Of a stretch of 64,000 nt of DNA, positions 23,985-32,845 are shown piece after piece. This DNA is from Methanosuratincola petrocarbonis (lineage in GTDB: Archaea; Thermoproteota; Methanomethylicia; Methanomethylicales; Methanomethylicaceae). How positions within the stretch are numbered: position 1 is the stretch's first letter; every line of letters begins with the position of its first letter. Under the pieces are notes generated by a model, which saw nothing but the letters and a program-made list of their open reading frames with translations, made no database searches and was not told the DNA's origin. The DNA lies in the NCBI GenBank assembly GCA_030522375.1, contig CP130488.1, forward strand, positions 310,001-374,000, given 5' to 3'. Position numbers and translations under genes: made by a program.

Positions 23985-25547
23985 ATGGACGAAGCAGCAT
24001 TTGCAACAGGAAAAATAATCGAAGGAATAATTATCGTTATATGGATCGCATTGATCCTTGGGATAGGTCTTTGGTCCAAGAGGAAGGTCAAGGCCTCGGG
24101 CGACTTATTGGTTGGCGGCAGGGCAATCCCGGTCTGGATGCTCGGTATGTGGAGCGCTGGCGCCTCTGTGAGCGCTTGGGCCTTTTTCGGTCTTCCTGGA
24201 GGCATATACGCAGCAGGTGCATGGCAGCACTGGGCTATCTGCACTCCTATGATCGCCGGCTTCCCCCTCACCGTGATCTTCCTCGGAAGATGGATGCGGG
24301 TCTCTGCCAAAAAGTACAACCTTATGACAATGCCCGACTTCCTTGGGGAAGTTTACGGAGGCAAGCTGATCAGGATCTTTGCGGCTATCGGAATCGTCAT
24401 TGCATGCATCTTCTACGCAACTGCGCAGTTCAAGGCAATCGGAGTCCTCATAGGGACTTTGCTGAACATACCATACCAGCCTGCTGCGGCGCTGGGAATC
24501 GCAATCTCGGCTGTGTATGTGCTTCTGGGAGGCTTCATCGCGGGCGCAATTATTAACTCGCTTAACGTTTCGATGATGATCATAGCTTCGTTGCTTGCCG
24601 TCGGTCTCGGGTACACTTGGACTGGTGGCTACGGTAAGATGCTCGCTACAATTTCAGCAGCGACCGGTGGGACCACTTGGCTTAACAATGATGCTGCGCT
24701 CGGCGGCTTCGCTTGGTTCTTCTGGATCAGCTGGGCTCTGTTTCTCTCGAGCTTCGGTCTCGTCGGGCAACCCGCGATCGTCCAGAAACTGTACGGCGTC
24801 AAGAAGCCCAGCACGCTCTGGATGTGGGGTCTCTTGGGCGGAATCATCTTCGGCGTCACCTGCCCTGCCTACTGCTACCTCGGCGTAGTGACTAAGTACC
24901 TTGCTGTCACCGATCCGACAGTTGCGCCGGCAATCACTGGTCTTGGTCTCGGAGCTGACGGAGTAATAGCTTGGCTAACAGTATACAAGCTGGGTGTAGA
25001 AGCACCGATCCTCGGCGGCCTCCTGATCGCAGGCGTTATCGGCGCTGCGTGGAGCACAATCGACGGCTTCATCATGATGGGCGGAGCAGCAATTGTCAGG
25101 GACATAATCAACAAGTGCTTCAGGCCGAACTGGACAGACAAGCAGCTCCTGAAGTACCTCAGGATCGCCATGCTGGTAGTCGGCATCATAATGGCTATCG
25201 AGACCCTATTCCCCTCGGAGATCATCACATGGCTGGCAGCAATCGGCTGGGCCCAGTTTGCAGCCACACTAGCTCCTGCACTTCTCCTTGCCACAACTTG
25301 GAGGGGTGTGACCAAGTGGGGCGGCACTGCTGGAGTAGCCGTTGGCACTCTGGTCTGCGCCTTCCTGACACTCGTGTACCGCATTCCCTTGGGAACCAAG
25401 ACTTTCATAACTACCTTCTACCTTGACGCCGGAGCCTGGGGCATGATCCTTGGCTTCTTGACCATCATCATCGTCTCCCTTGTGACCAAGAAGGAGCGCG
25501 GTCCGCTGTACTACGACATCCACAAGGATGTCCCGAAGCCGCAATAA
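23985..25547 (+). CDS. Sodium:solute symporter (SSS family)
   Basis: A 520-residue transporter with about 13 hydrophobic helices. It begins with the family fold GIGLWSKRKVKASGDLLVGGRAIPVW. AGASVSAWAFFGLPGGIYAAG in TM2, the GVIGAAWSTIDGFIMMGGAAIVRDI region near residues 347-367 and IGWAQFAATLAPALLLATTWRG follow the SSS pattern. Substrate unknown; organic acids, proline or pantothenate-like solutes are typical. Strong GTAAGATGCT-type codon use matches the chromosome. It is coupled to the 74-residue upstream partner. Confidence 0.92.
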   Translation: MDEAAFATGKIIEGIIIVIWIALILGIGLWSKRKVKASGDLLVGGRAIPVWMLGMWSAGASVSAWAFFGLPGGIYAAGAWQHWAICTPMIAGFPLTVIFLGRWMRVSAKKYNLMTMPDFLGEVYGGKLIRIFAAIGIVIACIFYATAQFKAIGVLIGTLLNIPYQPAAALGIAISAVYVLLGGFIAGAIINSLNVSMMIIASLLAVGLGYTWTGGYGKMLATISAATGGTTWLNNDAALGGFAWFFWISWALFLSSFGLVGQPAIVQKLYGVKKPSTLWMWGLLGGIIFGVTCPAYCYLGVVTKYLAVTDPTVAPAITGLGLGADGVIAWLTVYKLGVEAPILGGLLIAGVIGAAWSTIDGFIMMGGAAIVRDIINKCFRPNWTDKQLLKYLRIAMLVVGIIMAIETLFPSEIITWLAAIGWAQFAATLAPALLLATTWRGVTKWGGTAGVAVGTLVCAFLTLVYRIPLGTKTFITTFYLDAGAWGMILGFLTIIIVSLVTKKERGPLYYDIHKDVPKPQ

Positions 25548-25624
25548 ACCACAACCTTTTTTTATTTTTTAAACGATACTTTTCAAAGTCTTTATATAGC
25601 ATGAGAATTTATTACTGACTTGCT

Positions 25625-26566
25625 ATGGCATTCGATTTATTCGACTTAAATGGCATATGGGCACCTTTTCTTAACTTTGCTATTGGGCTCTCAGCAACCC
25701 TCATCATAGCATACATAATCAATCACACTTTGAGTATACGAATTTCAAAGATAGTGGAGAGAAATCCGAGCCTGGCGACAAGCTACAGGTTCATAAGGCG
25801 ATTGGTCCTCGCCCTAATAATCATCATTGGTGTGGCCTCTGCCACCTTCGCCGCCTTCCCTGACCTGGGCGCTTCAATAGCCTCAATTTTTGTTGCAGCT
25901 GGCTTTGCCTCGATCGTGGTGGGTCTTGCGGCCCAGTCGACCCTCTCAAACATATTCGCCGGGATGACCATATCCATATTCCAGCCGATCAGGGTAGATG
26001 AAGCTGTAGTGTTCAATAACGAGTTCTGTTTCGTAGAGGACATCAAGCTGATGCACACTGTGCTAAGGACATGGGACAACCGGCGCCTGATGGTTCCCAA
26101 TACCATGCTCCAGAATGAAGTGATTGTCAATTACACGCGGAACGATCCGACTAAGCTTACCCCTATTCTGGTCTCGATAAGCTACGAATCGGACCTAAAC
26201 AAGGCGATGCAGATCATGGTGGACGTAGCAAAGCGGCATCCCAATTGCCTCCCCATTGGTGACCTGCCCAAGGTGCAGGTGATGGAGTTCGGCGATTCAG
26301 GGATTACCCTCAGACTTTTAAGCAGGGCAAAAGATCAGCCGACCTCATTTGAGATGGCCAGGGACCTCCTCCGGGAAATAAAGAAGGAATTCGATGCCAA
26401 CGGGATCGAGATACCTTACCCGCGGAGGTACTTGGTGATAGATCCCAATCTCCGCAAGCTGCTCGAGGAGAGCATCCCAAAGCCGAAGCCGAAGAGGGCA
26501 TCTAGGAAGAAGAGTGAGTTGCCAAGCTCTGAGTCGGAGCCAAGCGAGCAGAATAAGGAAGAGTAA
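25625..26566 (+). CDS. mscS: Small-conductance mechanosensitive channel (MscS family)
   Basis: A 313-residue protein with three N-terminal membrane helices and the pore helix AAGFASIVVGLAAQSTLSNIFAGM near residues 89-112. The beta domain follows with PIRVDEAVVFNNEFCFVEDI. Soluble alpha/beta vestibule and a Lys/Ser-rich tail (PKPKPKRASRKK) close it. It should open under membrane tension to release osmolytes. A TATA box (ctttatatag) lies about 27-35 bases before the ATG, so the message is nearly leaderless. Confidence 0.92.
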   Translation: MAFDLFDLNGIWAPFLNFAIGLSATLIIAYIINHTLSIRISKIVERNPSLATSYRFIRRLVLALIIIIGVASATFAAFPDLGASIASIFVAAGFASIVVGLAAQSTLSNIFAGMTISIFQPIRVDEAVVFNNEFCFVEDIKLMHTVLRTWDNRRLMVPNTMLQNEVIVNYTRNDPTKLTPILVSISYESDLNKAMQIMVDVAKRHPNCLPIGDLPKVQVMEFGDSGITLRLLSRAKDQPTSFEMARDLLREIKKEFDANGIEIPYPRRYLVIDPNLRKLLEESIPKPKPKRASRKKSELPSSESEPSEQNKEE

Positions 26567-26638
26567 TATATCTGCTCAGTTCCTTGCATCTAAAAGAGGG
26601 GATGCATCCTGAGCGCCCAGACGAAAGATAGTGTTTCT

Positions 26639-26983
26639 GTGCCCGGAGAAGTGAAAATCCTTGCGGCTATTGAGGCATTCGCCGGAGTGTCGTACATACT
26701 GTACCTGATTAGATTCCAGGCTATTGACCCGTTCGTTGTACTGCCGCTCGCTATGGCAGCAATAAGCTTTGGCATAGCCTATGGGCTATACAGGATCAAG
26801 CGCCCTGCATGGTTCCTTTCAATGGGGTTCTCCCTGTTCGGGTTGGTATTCGGATCAGCAGGGCTGCTGCTGGTGGGCTTGACCCTTGAATCAGCCCTGG
26901 TTGACCTGCCGAAGCTCATTCTGGACCTAATAACTGTCCTGCTCTTGCTATCGAAGGACGTTCGCAAGGCTTTCAGGATCTGA
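26639..26983 (+). CDS. Small polytopic membrane protein
   Basis: A 114-residue protein with about four hydrophobic helices (IEAFAGVSYILYLI, FVVLPLAMAAISFGIAYGLY, FLSMGFSLFGLVFGSAGLLLVG, LILDLITVLLLLS) and short charged ends. The start is read as GTG. It lies 70 bases after the MscS gene in the same direction. No family recognised; similar short archaeal membrane proteins are often unannotated. Confidence 0.65.
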   Translation: MPGEVKILAAIEAFAGVSYILYLIRFQAIDPFVVLPLAMAAISFGIAYGLYRIKRPAWFLSMGFSLFGLVFGSAGLLLVGLTLESALVDLPKLILDLITVLLLLSKDVRKAFRI

Positions 26984-27028
26984 TCTGCAAACCTTTTTTA
27001 AACCCTTGACCTCCACCTATTCCTGTGC

Positions 27029-27673
27029 TTGCCGATGATCGATGCGTCATTCTTTAGCCTCTCGGACTTTTCCTATTGGCCCTACCAGATAGCGCTGGTC
27101 TCAGCGCAGATTTTCGCAATTCTCAACCCAGTCAGCGTGCTCCCTGTTTTCCTCTCCCTTACCGAGGACCTTGGTGTGGCTGCAAGGCACCGGATAGTCG
27201 CAAGGTCTTCTCTGGCAGTCTTCATTATTTGCTTCATTATGGCAATCGCTGGTAATTACATACTGAGTTTCTTCAACATCAATATTGCTAGCCTCAGAGT
27301 GGGCGGCGGGATCCTTTTGATGGTGATTGCGGTTGAGATGCTTGGCGGGCTGCCGAGGACAAAGAGCATAGACTCGAGGGAGGAGGTCGCGATAGTCCCG
27401 ATTGCAACCCCGCTTTTGGTCGGTCCTGGAACTATGACGACTGTAATCCTGCTGTCGGCAAGCGTGCCCCTAGCAGTCCTCGTTGTAAGCATCATTGTCG
27501 TCGTCGCATTGATATACGCCATACTGCGTTACTCGGAGCATCTGATCAGGCTTACTGGGAAGAACGGGATAAGGGCGCTTGGAAGGTTTATGACAATCGT
27601 AATCGCAGCCTTCGCAGCCCAGCTCCTGTATTCTGGCCTGACAGAGTGGCTGATTTCCTGGGGATTGATATGA
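27029..27673 (+). CDS. MarC-family integral membrane protein
   Basis: A 214-residue protein with six hydrophobic helices. FAILNPVSVLPVFLSLTEDL near residues 30-49 and PIATPLLVGPGTMTTVILLS near 124-143 are the two repeat motifs of the MarC/UPF0056 family, whose transport function is not settled. Start TTG or the ATG two codons later. It is the last gene before the AT-rich integrated element. Confidence 0.9.
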   Translation: MPMIDASFFSLSDFSYWPYQIALVSAQIFAILNPVSVLPVFLSLTEDLGVAARHRIVARSSLAVFIICFIMAIAGNYILSFFNINIASLRVGGGILLMVIAVEMLGGLPRTKSIDSREEVAIVPIATPLLVGPGTMTTVILLSASVPLAVLVVSIIVVVALIYAILRYSEHLIRLTGKNGIRALGRFMTIVIAAFAAQLLYSGLTEWLISWGLI

Positions 27674-27936
27674 GAGTCATGTATATTTGAATTAATTTCT
27701 CAAAAACCAAATATATGATCTGGTCAAGGACGATTTTTCGGTTGTCTCATTTGGCGCTTCTAGCTCTGAAATTTGACTACTTCGAGCCTGCGAATCTGAC
27801 ATTCTACTGAACTGCGGTTTTTGGAACTAAAAACTCAGCACAGCTATTTTTAACTTCTTCCACTCTTAAGACCGCTTTTCTGATTAGAAATTACTATGAC
27901 ATTAAAATTGGACTCTCCTACAATGCATAGATAGCA

Positions 27937-27956
27937 AATGGTAGCCCGGAAGAGAT
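27937..27956 (+). repeat. Left att copy: fragment of the tRNA-Gln 3' end
   Basis: Twenty bases, aatggtagcccggaagagat, repeat the sequence at 30657-30676 at the end of tRNA-Gln with one mismatch and in the same orientation. No tRNA structure surrounds this copy. This is the scar expected when an element inserts into a tRNA 3' end. Confidence 0.8.
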
Positions 27957-28302
27957 GGGCGCCTAAGCACGCATTTATACTACTATTATGCCTCGGATAA
28001 AACCGTCACACCCCCTCTTTTTTCATTCTTCGATCGAGCTGGTTTTTTGTTGAAAAGTGCACGGTGATGGGATTTGACTCCCAAACAAGTTGTCGACATC
28101 ATCAATTTTGTTTTCTTCCACAAAGCTATCCTTCATTTTTTAGTAATTTCTTTGATAAGGTGTAATGCTCGAATTTTAGGTTCGATTTTCTAACAGCCGG
28201 ATTTGACGGATTTCTCCCAGCCCAGAGCAGTTTGTTGCGCAGGTTATATGTATAAAATTAAGCTCTCATAGGGTTGCTTGGCGCTTATTTTCCCCATCTT
28301 GC

Positions 28303-28470
28303 TGTGTTGAATAACTGCGTCTTTAATTGCAGAATTAGATGAGCGTAAGGTTGATTTTATGGAAAAGGCAGTTTTTTGGCTGATTTTTTGAGTGAAAAAA
28401 ACGACAAAATTCAAGCTTAATTCCAGAAAATAACCGTCCCATCGCACATAGTGTATAGTTATTCAACACA
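28303..28470. repeat. MITE-like unit with 14-bp terminal inverted repeats
   Basis: TGTGTTGAATAACT at 28303-28316 is exactly matched in reverse complement at 28457-28470, enclosing about 140 bases with no transposase. A GTTGAATAA end resembles those of IS5-group elements. It could be a miniature transposable element or the remains of an IS. It ends about 10 bases before the TATA box (cttataaaaac) of the hydrolase gene, so it may influence that promoter. Confidence 0.5.
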
Positions 28471-28531
28471 ACACTTTGCCAAAAAACTTATAAAAACAAA
28501 AAACAATTTATTGCATCCTCTTAGCAAGAAG

Positions 28532-29935
28532 ATGAATTTGATGGTCAACTATAATAAAAATCTAATTAAGACCTTGGTTGTTATTGTTATAATGGGGTTT
28601 GTTATATTGATTCTGTGGGGAGGTCCATTAAATTTGAGTAGTCAGCCCAATCAGGCGCCAACTCTTACTATTACACCTTTAAAAGCGCTTGCTGGTGAAC
28701 CATGGTGCATTAAAGTAGCAGGGTTAACTCCTAACAGCGTGGCTAAGCTTATAGTAGAGTTTAAAGATGCGTTTGGAGTAGTGTGGGAATCGTCAGCCGT
28801 TTTTACAGTGACTGATCGTGGAACCGTAGAACCTGACATTCAAGCGCCGAATTCTGGCAGCTATCAAGGCGTAGACCCTTCAGGGCTTTTCTGGTCAACT
28901 CGCCCAGTTAATACAAATCAGACAAGCGGAGCTTTCTCAAAGAGCATAGAGCCTCAACGACTTATGGTGTCAGTAGAAGTTGAAGGTAAAAGAATTCTGT
29001 CTCAAACTATTGAGAGACTTTTCTTGTTGCCGGGCGTTGAGAGGCAAGTGGTGGATGAAGCGGAAGTTAAGGGCATTCTTTTTCTTCCAGCTCAACAGGA
29101 ACCGCGCCCAGCAATAATAGTGTTGAGTGGCTCGGAAGGAGGTGTCTATGAACCTCCAGCTGCAATTTATGCTTCACAAGGATTTGTAACACTTGCGTTA
29201 GCCTACTTCGGTCAAGAAGGCCTCCCTGATGAGCTTGTGCACATACCGATTGAAACAGTAGATAAAGCAGTCGAGTGGCTGGAAAATCATCCTCGAGTCA
29301 ACAAAGACGCCATTGGAATCTGGGGTGCATCCAAAGGAGCGGAATTGGCTCTTCTGGCGGCAGCTCATAATCCAAAAATCAAGGCAGTAGTCGCCAAATC
29401 ACCGAGTGCAGTCGCGTTTGAAGGAGTCAGCAAGGCCATGGGAATAGATCACAAATCGTCTTGGACACTCAACGGCGAGGAAGTGCCGTTTGTGCCTATT
29501 GTATTCAATCAGCAATTAAGTGACAGCTTCTTTTCGTCAAAACTCGCCAATGAACCTTGGTCTACAGCGCCAATGTATGCATATGCCCTGGAAAACAAGG
29601 AGGCTGTGGATGCTGCCACCATACAAGTAGAGAAGATAAATGGGCCTATCTTGCTAGTTTCCGGCTCAGAAGATGGTGTGTGGCCGGCTGAAACAATGGC
29701 AAAGGCAATAATGGACAGGTTAAAGGCGAAAGGTCATCCGTTCCCTGATATGCACCTTAATTATGAAGGGGCCGGGCATCAAATAGGTGCCCCTTACTCT
29801 CCGACCACCATAAACTGGCTGACGGTTTCTGGGGGATTAGTCGAAGACCTTGGCGGCTCACCTCAAAGAAATGCCGCTGCTGCATTGGATTCGTGGACCA
29901 AAATCACCGTTTTTCTACAGGAGCACCTCCGATGA
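28532..29935 (+). CDS. Acyl-CoA thioester hydrolase/BAAT-family alpha/beta hydrolase
   Basis: About 467 residues from the ATG at 28532, which follows a TATA box (28489-28498) by about 35 bases and AGCAAGAAG. An N-terminal membrane anchor (LIKTLVVIVIMGFVILILW) leads into a beta-sandwich region typical of the BAAT/thioesterase N-domain. An alpha/beta hydrolase follows with nucleophile elbow GIWGASKGAELALL near residues 262-275, acid in SGSEDGVWPAE and His in GAGHQIGAP. The triad is complete, so the enzyme is probably active outside the membrane on an ester or thioester. Codon use is AT-rich, unlike the neighbours, in line with transfer. Confidence 0.82.
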   Translation: MNLMVNYNKNLIKTLVVIVIMGFVILILWGGPLNLSSQPNQAPTLTITPLKALAGEPWCIKVAGLTPNSVAKLIVEFKDAFGVVWESSAVFTVTDRGTVEPDIQAPNSGSYQGVDPSGLFWSTRPVNTNQTSGAFSKSIEPQRLMVSVEVEGKRILSQTIERLFLLPGVERQVVDEAEVKGILFLPAQQEPRPAIIVLSGSEGGVYEPPAAIYASQGFVTLALAYFGQEGLPDELVHIPIETVDKAVEWLENHPRVNKDAIGIWGASKGAELALLAAAHNPKIKAVVAKSPSAVAFEGVSKAMGIDHKSSWTLNGEEVPFVPIVFNQQLSDSFFSSKLANEPWSTAPMYAYALENKEAVDAATIQVEKINGPILLVSGSEDGVWPAETMAKAIMDRLKAKGHPFPDMHLNYEGAGHQIGAPYSPTTINWLTVSGGLVEDLGGSPQRNAAAALDSWTKITVFLQEHLR

Positions 29936-30083
29936 AAGTTTAGGGAAATTGGCGATACAGGAAGGGTTTGAATCTACAACCCAATTGCATAGTTGCACCC
30001 AAAAACGCATCTCTAGAAGAAACACGACGACCAAACAGCTAACAGCCAAAAATTCAATGACGACTGAGAATAGTCATTTTTGA

Positions 30084-30631
30084 ATAATTAGCCAAAAGAG
30101 ACTACCGGAAAACATCCACGACAATTCGCCACTAATCCGAGACGCACAATGCAGGCATCCCAAACCCGTAACGGAAGCCAGCATACGCCGAACCGCACAC
30201 CAACTCTACGTCAAAGCAGGACTACTAACCATAAACCCGCGAGGTAGACACTACGAGCTACGACCACAGCATACGCAAGTTCTTCCGCATCCAACTATCC
30301 TGCTTAGGAGTAGACCACGACTATTTCGAATACATGATGGGACATACCATGAGCACCTCCACGACATAAAAATGAAAGGCATCGAATTCCTACGCGGCAT
30401 ATACATCTCCTCAGACTTAAGCATAAAACCAAAAACCCGCTTAGCAAAATCGAAGCCTTCAAAGAAATCATCCACACACGGGGGCTCAACTCAGAAGAAA
30501 TCATAACAAAAGAGGCCCAAAGACCCAACCGCACAACCATCGATTACAGCCAACTCGAAAACCAGCAGCTAGTTCAACTAACCACCACACTGAAACAACA
30601 AACGCTCAAAGAAATCGACGAAACAGCCTAA
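30084..30631 (+). pseudogene. Tyrosine recombinase (integrase) fragment, frameshifted
   Basis: Joining three frames gives a C-terminal integrase domain. PKPVTEASIRRTAHQLYVKAG leads to HYELRP, then after a shift SIRKFFRIQLSCLGVDHDY and YMMGHTMST, then after a second shift HDIKMKGIEFLRGIYISSD, and after a third EAFKEIIHTRGLNSEEII to a stop at 30631. The HxxR and GH motifs of archaeal integrases are recognisable. The second shift falls at the expected catalytic Tyr codon, so the enzyme is dead. The N-terminal half is missing. It reads toward the tRNA-Gln gene, 26 bases away from the att copy. Confidence 0.85.
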
Positions 30632-30656
30632 AAATAGTATAAATTCGCGCATGTAC

Positions 30657-30676
30657 AATGGTAGCCCGGAGGAGAT
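30657..30676 (+). repeat. Right att copy within the tRNA-Gln 3' end
   Basis: Twenty bases covering the tRNA acceptor and T-stem end and a few flanking bases, repeated at 27937-27956 with one mismatch. The complete tRNA extends to the right, so the element entered from the tRNA 3' side. Confidence 0.8.
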
Positions 30677-30734
30677 TCGAACTCCTGTCGGCGGGTCCAG
30701 AGCCCGCTATGCTTGGCCGCTACACCACCGGGCT
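30662..30734 (-). tRNA. tRNA-Gln (CTG)
   Basis: A cloverleaf on the minus strand with acceptor AGCCCGG/CCGGGCT and A73, anticodon stem GCGGG/CCCGC and loop CTCTGGA giving CTG, and T-arm AGGAG-TTCGAAT-CTCCT. CCA is not encoded. Its 3' end is the integration target of the element to the left and remains functional in sequence. Confidence 0.95.
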
Positions 30735-30927
30735 GAATACTCAAAAATATTTGCTAAATTTATCCTTATCGGATGCTTCAGCTTCGCCTCTTCCCATGCT
30801 GTCAAATCTTCTCTGCGAAATGCTTTTCTCGGATCAGAGCAAAATTCTTAAAAGAGTCGTTTTCCGCTGTTTTATAAACAAATCGAAATGTTTATATATT
30901 ACGAAAAGGTTAGTTTTCACCCCCTTC

Positions 30928-31947
30928 ATGTTGGATTTACCGTCAAAGGTGAAGTTGTTGTCTTCAAAACTCGAGGCCAAGAACGAAAAGTCTGCTACTA
31001 AAGTGAGTAATGCAGACCAGGAACCCGAAAACGAGTCCGCTTCTCTAAAATGCCCTGCTTGCGGAGGTACGAGTTTCGTAAGGAGCTTCGAGCGCGGAGA
31101 AGTGACCTGTACGAACTGTGGGCTGGTCGTTACCGAAAAGATAATCGATCGCGGTCCTGAGTGGCGGGCGTTCACCTCAGAAGAGCGGGACAAGAGGAGC
31201 AGAGTGGGTTCGCCCCTGTCCCCGACAGTCCACGACCGTGGTCTCTCCACAATTATTGACTGGCGCGATAAGGATGCCATGGGCAGGAAGCTCGAGCCCA
31301 AGAAGAGGATAGAGATCCTGCGGTGGCGCAAATGGCAGATCAGGACCCGCGTCCACAGCTCTATGGACAGGAACCTCGCGCAGGCGATGAGTGAGCTGGA
31401 TCGAATAAGCTCCCAGATAGGCCTGCCCAAGAGCGTAAAGGAGGAGTCTGCGGTGATTTACAGGCGTGCAGTCGAGAAGGGGCTAGTCCGAGGGAGATCC
31501 ATCGAGTCAGTCATGGCTGCCGCGATCTACGCCGCATGCAGGACACAGAAGGTCCCGCGCACGCTGGATGAGATCGCAAGGTACACAAAGGCTGGCAGGA
31601 AGGATGTGGCAAGGTGCTACAGGCTCCTGCTGAGGGAAGTCGATGTGAACATCCCGATAGCCGACCCGATCGACTTCATAACCCGGATAGGAGGGGCTCT
31701 GGAGCTGAGCGGCACCACACAGCACAAGGCAGCCGAGATAATCAGAGACGCGAAGAAGATGGGGATCACTGCAGGCAAGGACCCCGCAGGACTTGCGGCG
31801 GCTGCAATATATGTGGCCTCCCTCCTTGAGAACGAGAGGAGGACACAGAAGGAGATTGCTCAGGCTGCCCAGGTAACTGAGGTAACCGTCAGGAACAGGT
31901 ACAAGGAACTGATGAAAGAGCTGAATATAGAAGTGCCTCTTCAGTAG
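30928..31947 (+). CDS. tfb: Transcription initiation factor B (TFB)
   Basis: About 339 residues. An N-terminal zinc ribbon CPACGGTSF...CTNCGLVV is followed by the B-reader/linker (GPEWRAFTSEERDKRSRVGSPLSPT) and two cyclin repeats, ending in VTEVTVRNRYKELMKELNIEVPLQ. It binds TBP-TATA and the BRE and recruits RNA polymerase. A TATA box (tttatatatta, 30890-30900) lies about 30 bases before the ATG, so the message is almost leaderless. The frame runs open upstream through tRNA-Gln, but that part is not coding. It has an unusual N-terminal lead of about 45 residues before the zinc ribbon. Confidence 0.96.
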   Translation: MLDLPSKVKLLSSKLEAKNEKSATKVSNADQEPENESASLKCPACGGTSFVRSFERGEVTCTNCGLVVTEKIIDRGPEWRAFTSEERDKRSRVGSPLSPTVHDRGLSTIIDWRDKDAMGRKLEPKKRIEILRWRKWQIRTRVHSSMDRNLAQAMSELDRISSQIGLPKSVKEESAVIYRRAVEKGLVRGRSIESVMAAAIYAACRTQKVPRTLDEIARYTKAGRKDVARCYRLLLREVDVNIPIADPIDFITRIGGALELSGTTQHKAAEIIRDAKKMGITAGKDPAGLAAAAIYVASLLENERRTQKEIAQAAQVTEVTVRNRYKELMKELNIEVPLQ

Positions 31948-31953
31948 CCTTAC

Positions 31954-32169
31954 TCACTCAGTTCTTCTCTCTTTTTCCCCCTTAAGATCTGCCATGTCTA
32001 CTTCAGGGAATATGGTGCTCTGGAAGCCACATTTGTTGCAAACGTAAGTTGGTTGGGAGATGTAGCCGGTCATGGTTATCGGGGAGATGTCCGTGCTGCC
32101 ACACTCTGGGCAGACCTTGATTCCCCTCCCCCTGCGGAGAGAGGATAGCACGTCCTTTATCTCTCCCAT
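31954..32169 (-). CDS. Small zinc-ribbon protein
   Basis: About 71 residues from MGEIKDVLSSLRRGRGIKVCPECGS; a start six codons earlier is possible. One zinc ribbon is visible: CPECGSTDISPITMTGYISQ then YVCNKCGFQS, with a charged tail. It follows the aIF1 gene with almost no gap on the minus strand, and AAGGGAG lies upstream of the preferred ATG. Role unknown; a partner in transcription or translation is plausible from context only. Confidence 0.72.
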   Translation of the reverse strand: MGEIKDVLSSLRRGRGIKVCPECGSTDISPITMTGYISQPTYVCNKCGFQSTIFPEVDMADLKGEKERRTE

Positions 32170-32189
32170 TTGCGTGTCTCCCTTCATGG

Positions 32190-32498
32190 CTATTCGATGT
32201 CGATGTTGTCGCTTGGGAATCCGCTCTCCACAAGGATCTCAGCAGCCCTCTCGCGGTGATCGCCTTGCAGCTCAATCCTTCCGTCCTTGTCCGTCCCGCC
32301 GCAGGCCAGCTTGCTCTTGAGCCTCCCGGATAGCTCCTTCAAGTTTATGCTCTTCTCATCAATGCCCTCGATTATGGTGACGTCTCTCCCCCACTTCCTC
32401 TTTTCCAAGAACACCTTGATCCTCTGTTGCTCTTTTACTATTGCTTCACAAACACACAGATCTTTTGGAAGTCCGCACTTAGAACATATTTCGCTCAA
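32190..32498 (-). CDS. Translation initiation factor aIF1 (SUI1)
   Basis: A 102-residue SUI1-family protein. An N-terminal Cys motif CSKCGLPKDLCVC is followed by RIKVFLEKRKWGRDVTIIEGID, the KLACGGTDKDGRIELQGDHRE core and the C-terminal LVESGFPSDNIDIE. It monitors start-codon pairing on the small ribosomal subunit. Length and the GG(T)xKDGxIxLQGDH motif are typical. Convergent with TFB beyond the adjacent zinc-ribbon gene. Confidence 0.93.
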   Translation of the reverse strand: MSEICSKCGLPKDLCVCEAIVKEQQRIKVFLEKRKWGRDVTIIEGIDEKSINLKELSGRLKSKLACGGTDKDGRIELQGDHRERAAEILVESGFPSDNIDIE

Positions 32499-32605
32499 GT
32501 TTGTGATTCACCTGAATTCCGGTTGATTTTATCTGGTGTCGCCATATTTATAAAATAATCGGATATCCTTAATAAAGTGTCAGAGACAGCGGCGGCGAGA
32601 AGCAC

Positions 32606-32836
32606 ATGCAATATTCTGTACTCCTGTGCAGGAAATGCGGTCAGCCAGGGGCCTGCCGGAATGGATCAAAGACCTTCACATGCGCCTACTGTGGCTCAAG
32701 AAATACAGCTTCGGGATGCGCGAGGATCCTGGTAAATGTGGAGTCGAGGGACGTCCCGTCGGTCCTGGCACGCCTGAAATCCGCCCGTGCCGGTTCCTGC
32801 CGAAAATCAAAAGAGATTAATTGGACCGGGTCATAA
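32606..32836 (+). CDS. Small zinc-ribbon protein (DUF1922-like)
   Basis: A 76-residue protein with LCRKCGQPGACRNGSKTFTCAYCGSRN near residues 7-33, a compact zinc ribbon like that in the archaeal DUF1922 family. A helix with a VPSVLARLKSARAG stretch follows. Function unknown. It starts nine or so bases after GGCGGCGAG and ends ten bases before the solute-binding protein gene. Confidence 0.7.
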   Translation: MQYSVLLCRKCGQPGACRNGSKTFTCAYCGSRNTASGCARILVNVESRDVPSVLARLKSARAGSCRKSKEINWTGS

Positions 32837-32845
32837 AATCATTTT

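Larger units (their letters stand above)
27937..30676. mobile_element. Decayed integrated element at tRNA-Gln
   Basis: About 2.7 kb bounded by a 20-bp direct repeat of the tRNA-Gln 3' end, the intact tRNA being at the right. Inside are a frameshifted integrase C-terminal fragment next to the tRNA, one intact secreted hydrolase gene and a 168-bp inverted-repeat unit. The interior is clearly more AT-rich than the chromosome on either side and has long non-coding stretches (27957-28302, 29936-30083). All features fit a plasmid or virus remnant reduced to a cargo gene. Confidence 0.82.

Noticed and set aside
27937..27956. A second tRNA-Gln gene
   Set aside because: Only 20 bases match the 3' end; the following sequence does not form anticodon or D arms.
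30658..30927. N-terminal extension of TFB
   Set aside because: The open frame runs back through tRNA-Gln; TFB homology and the TATA position place the start at 30928.
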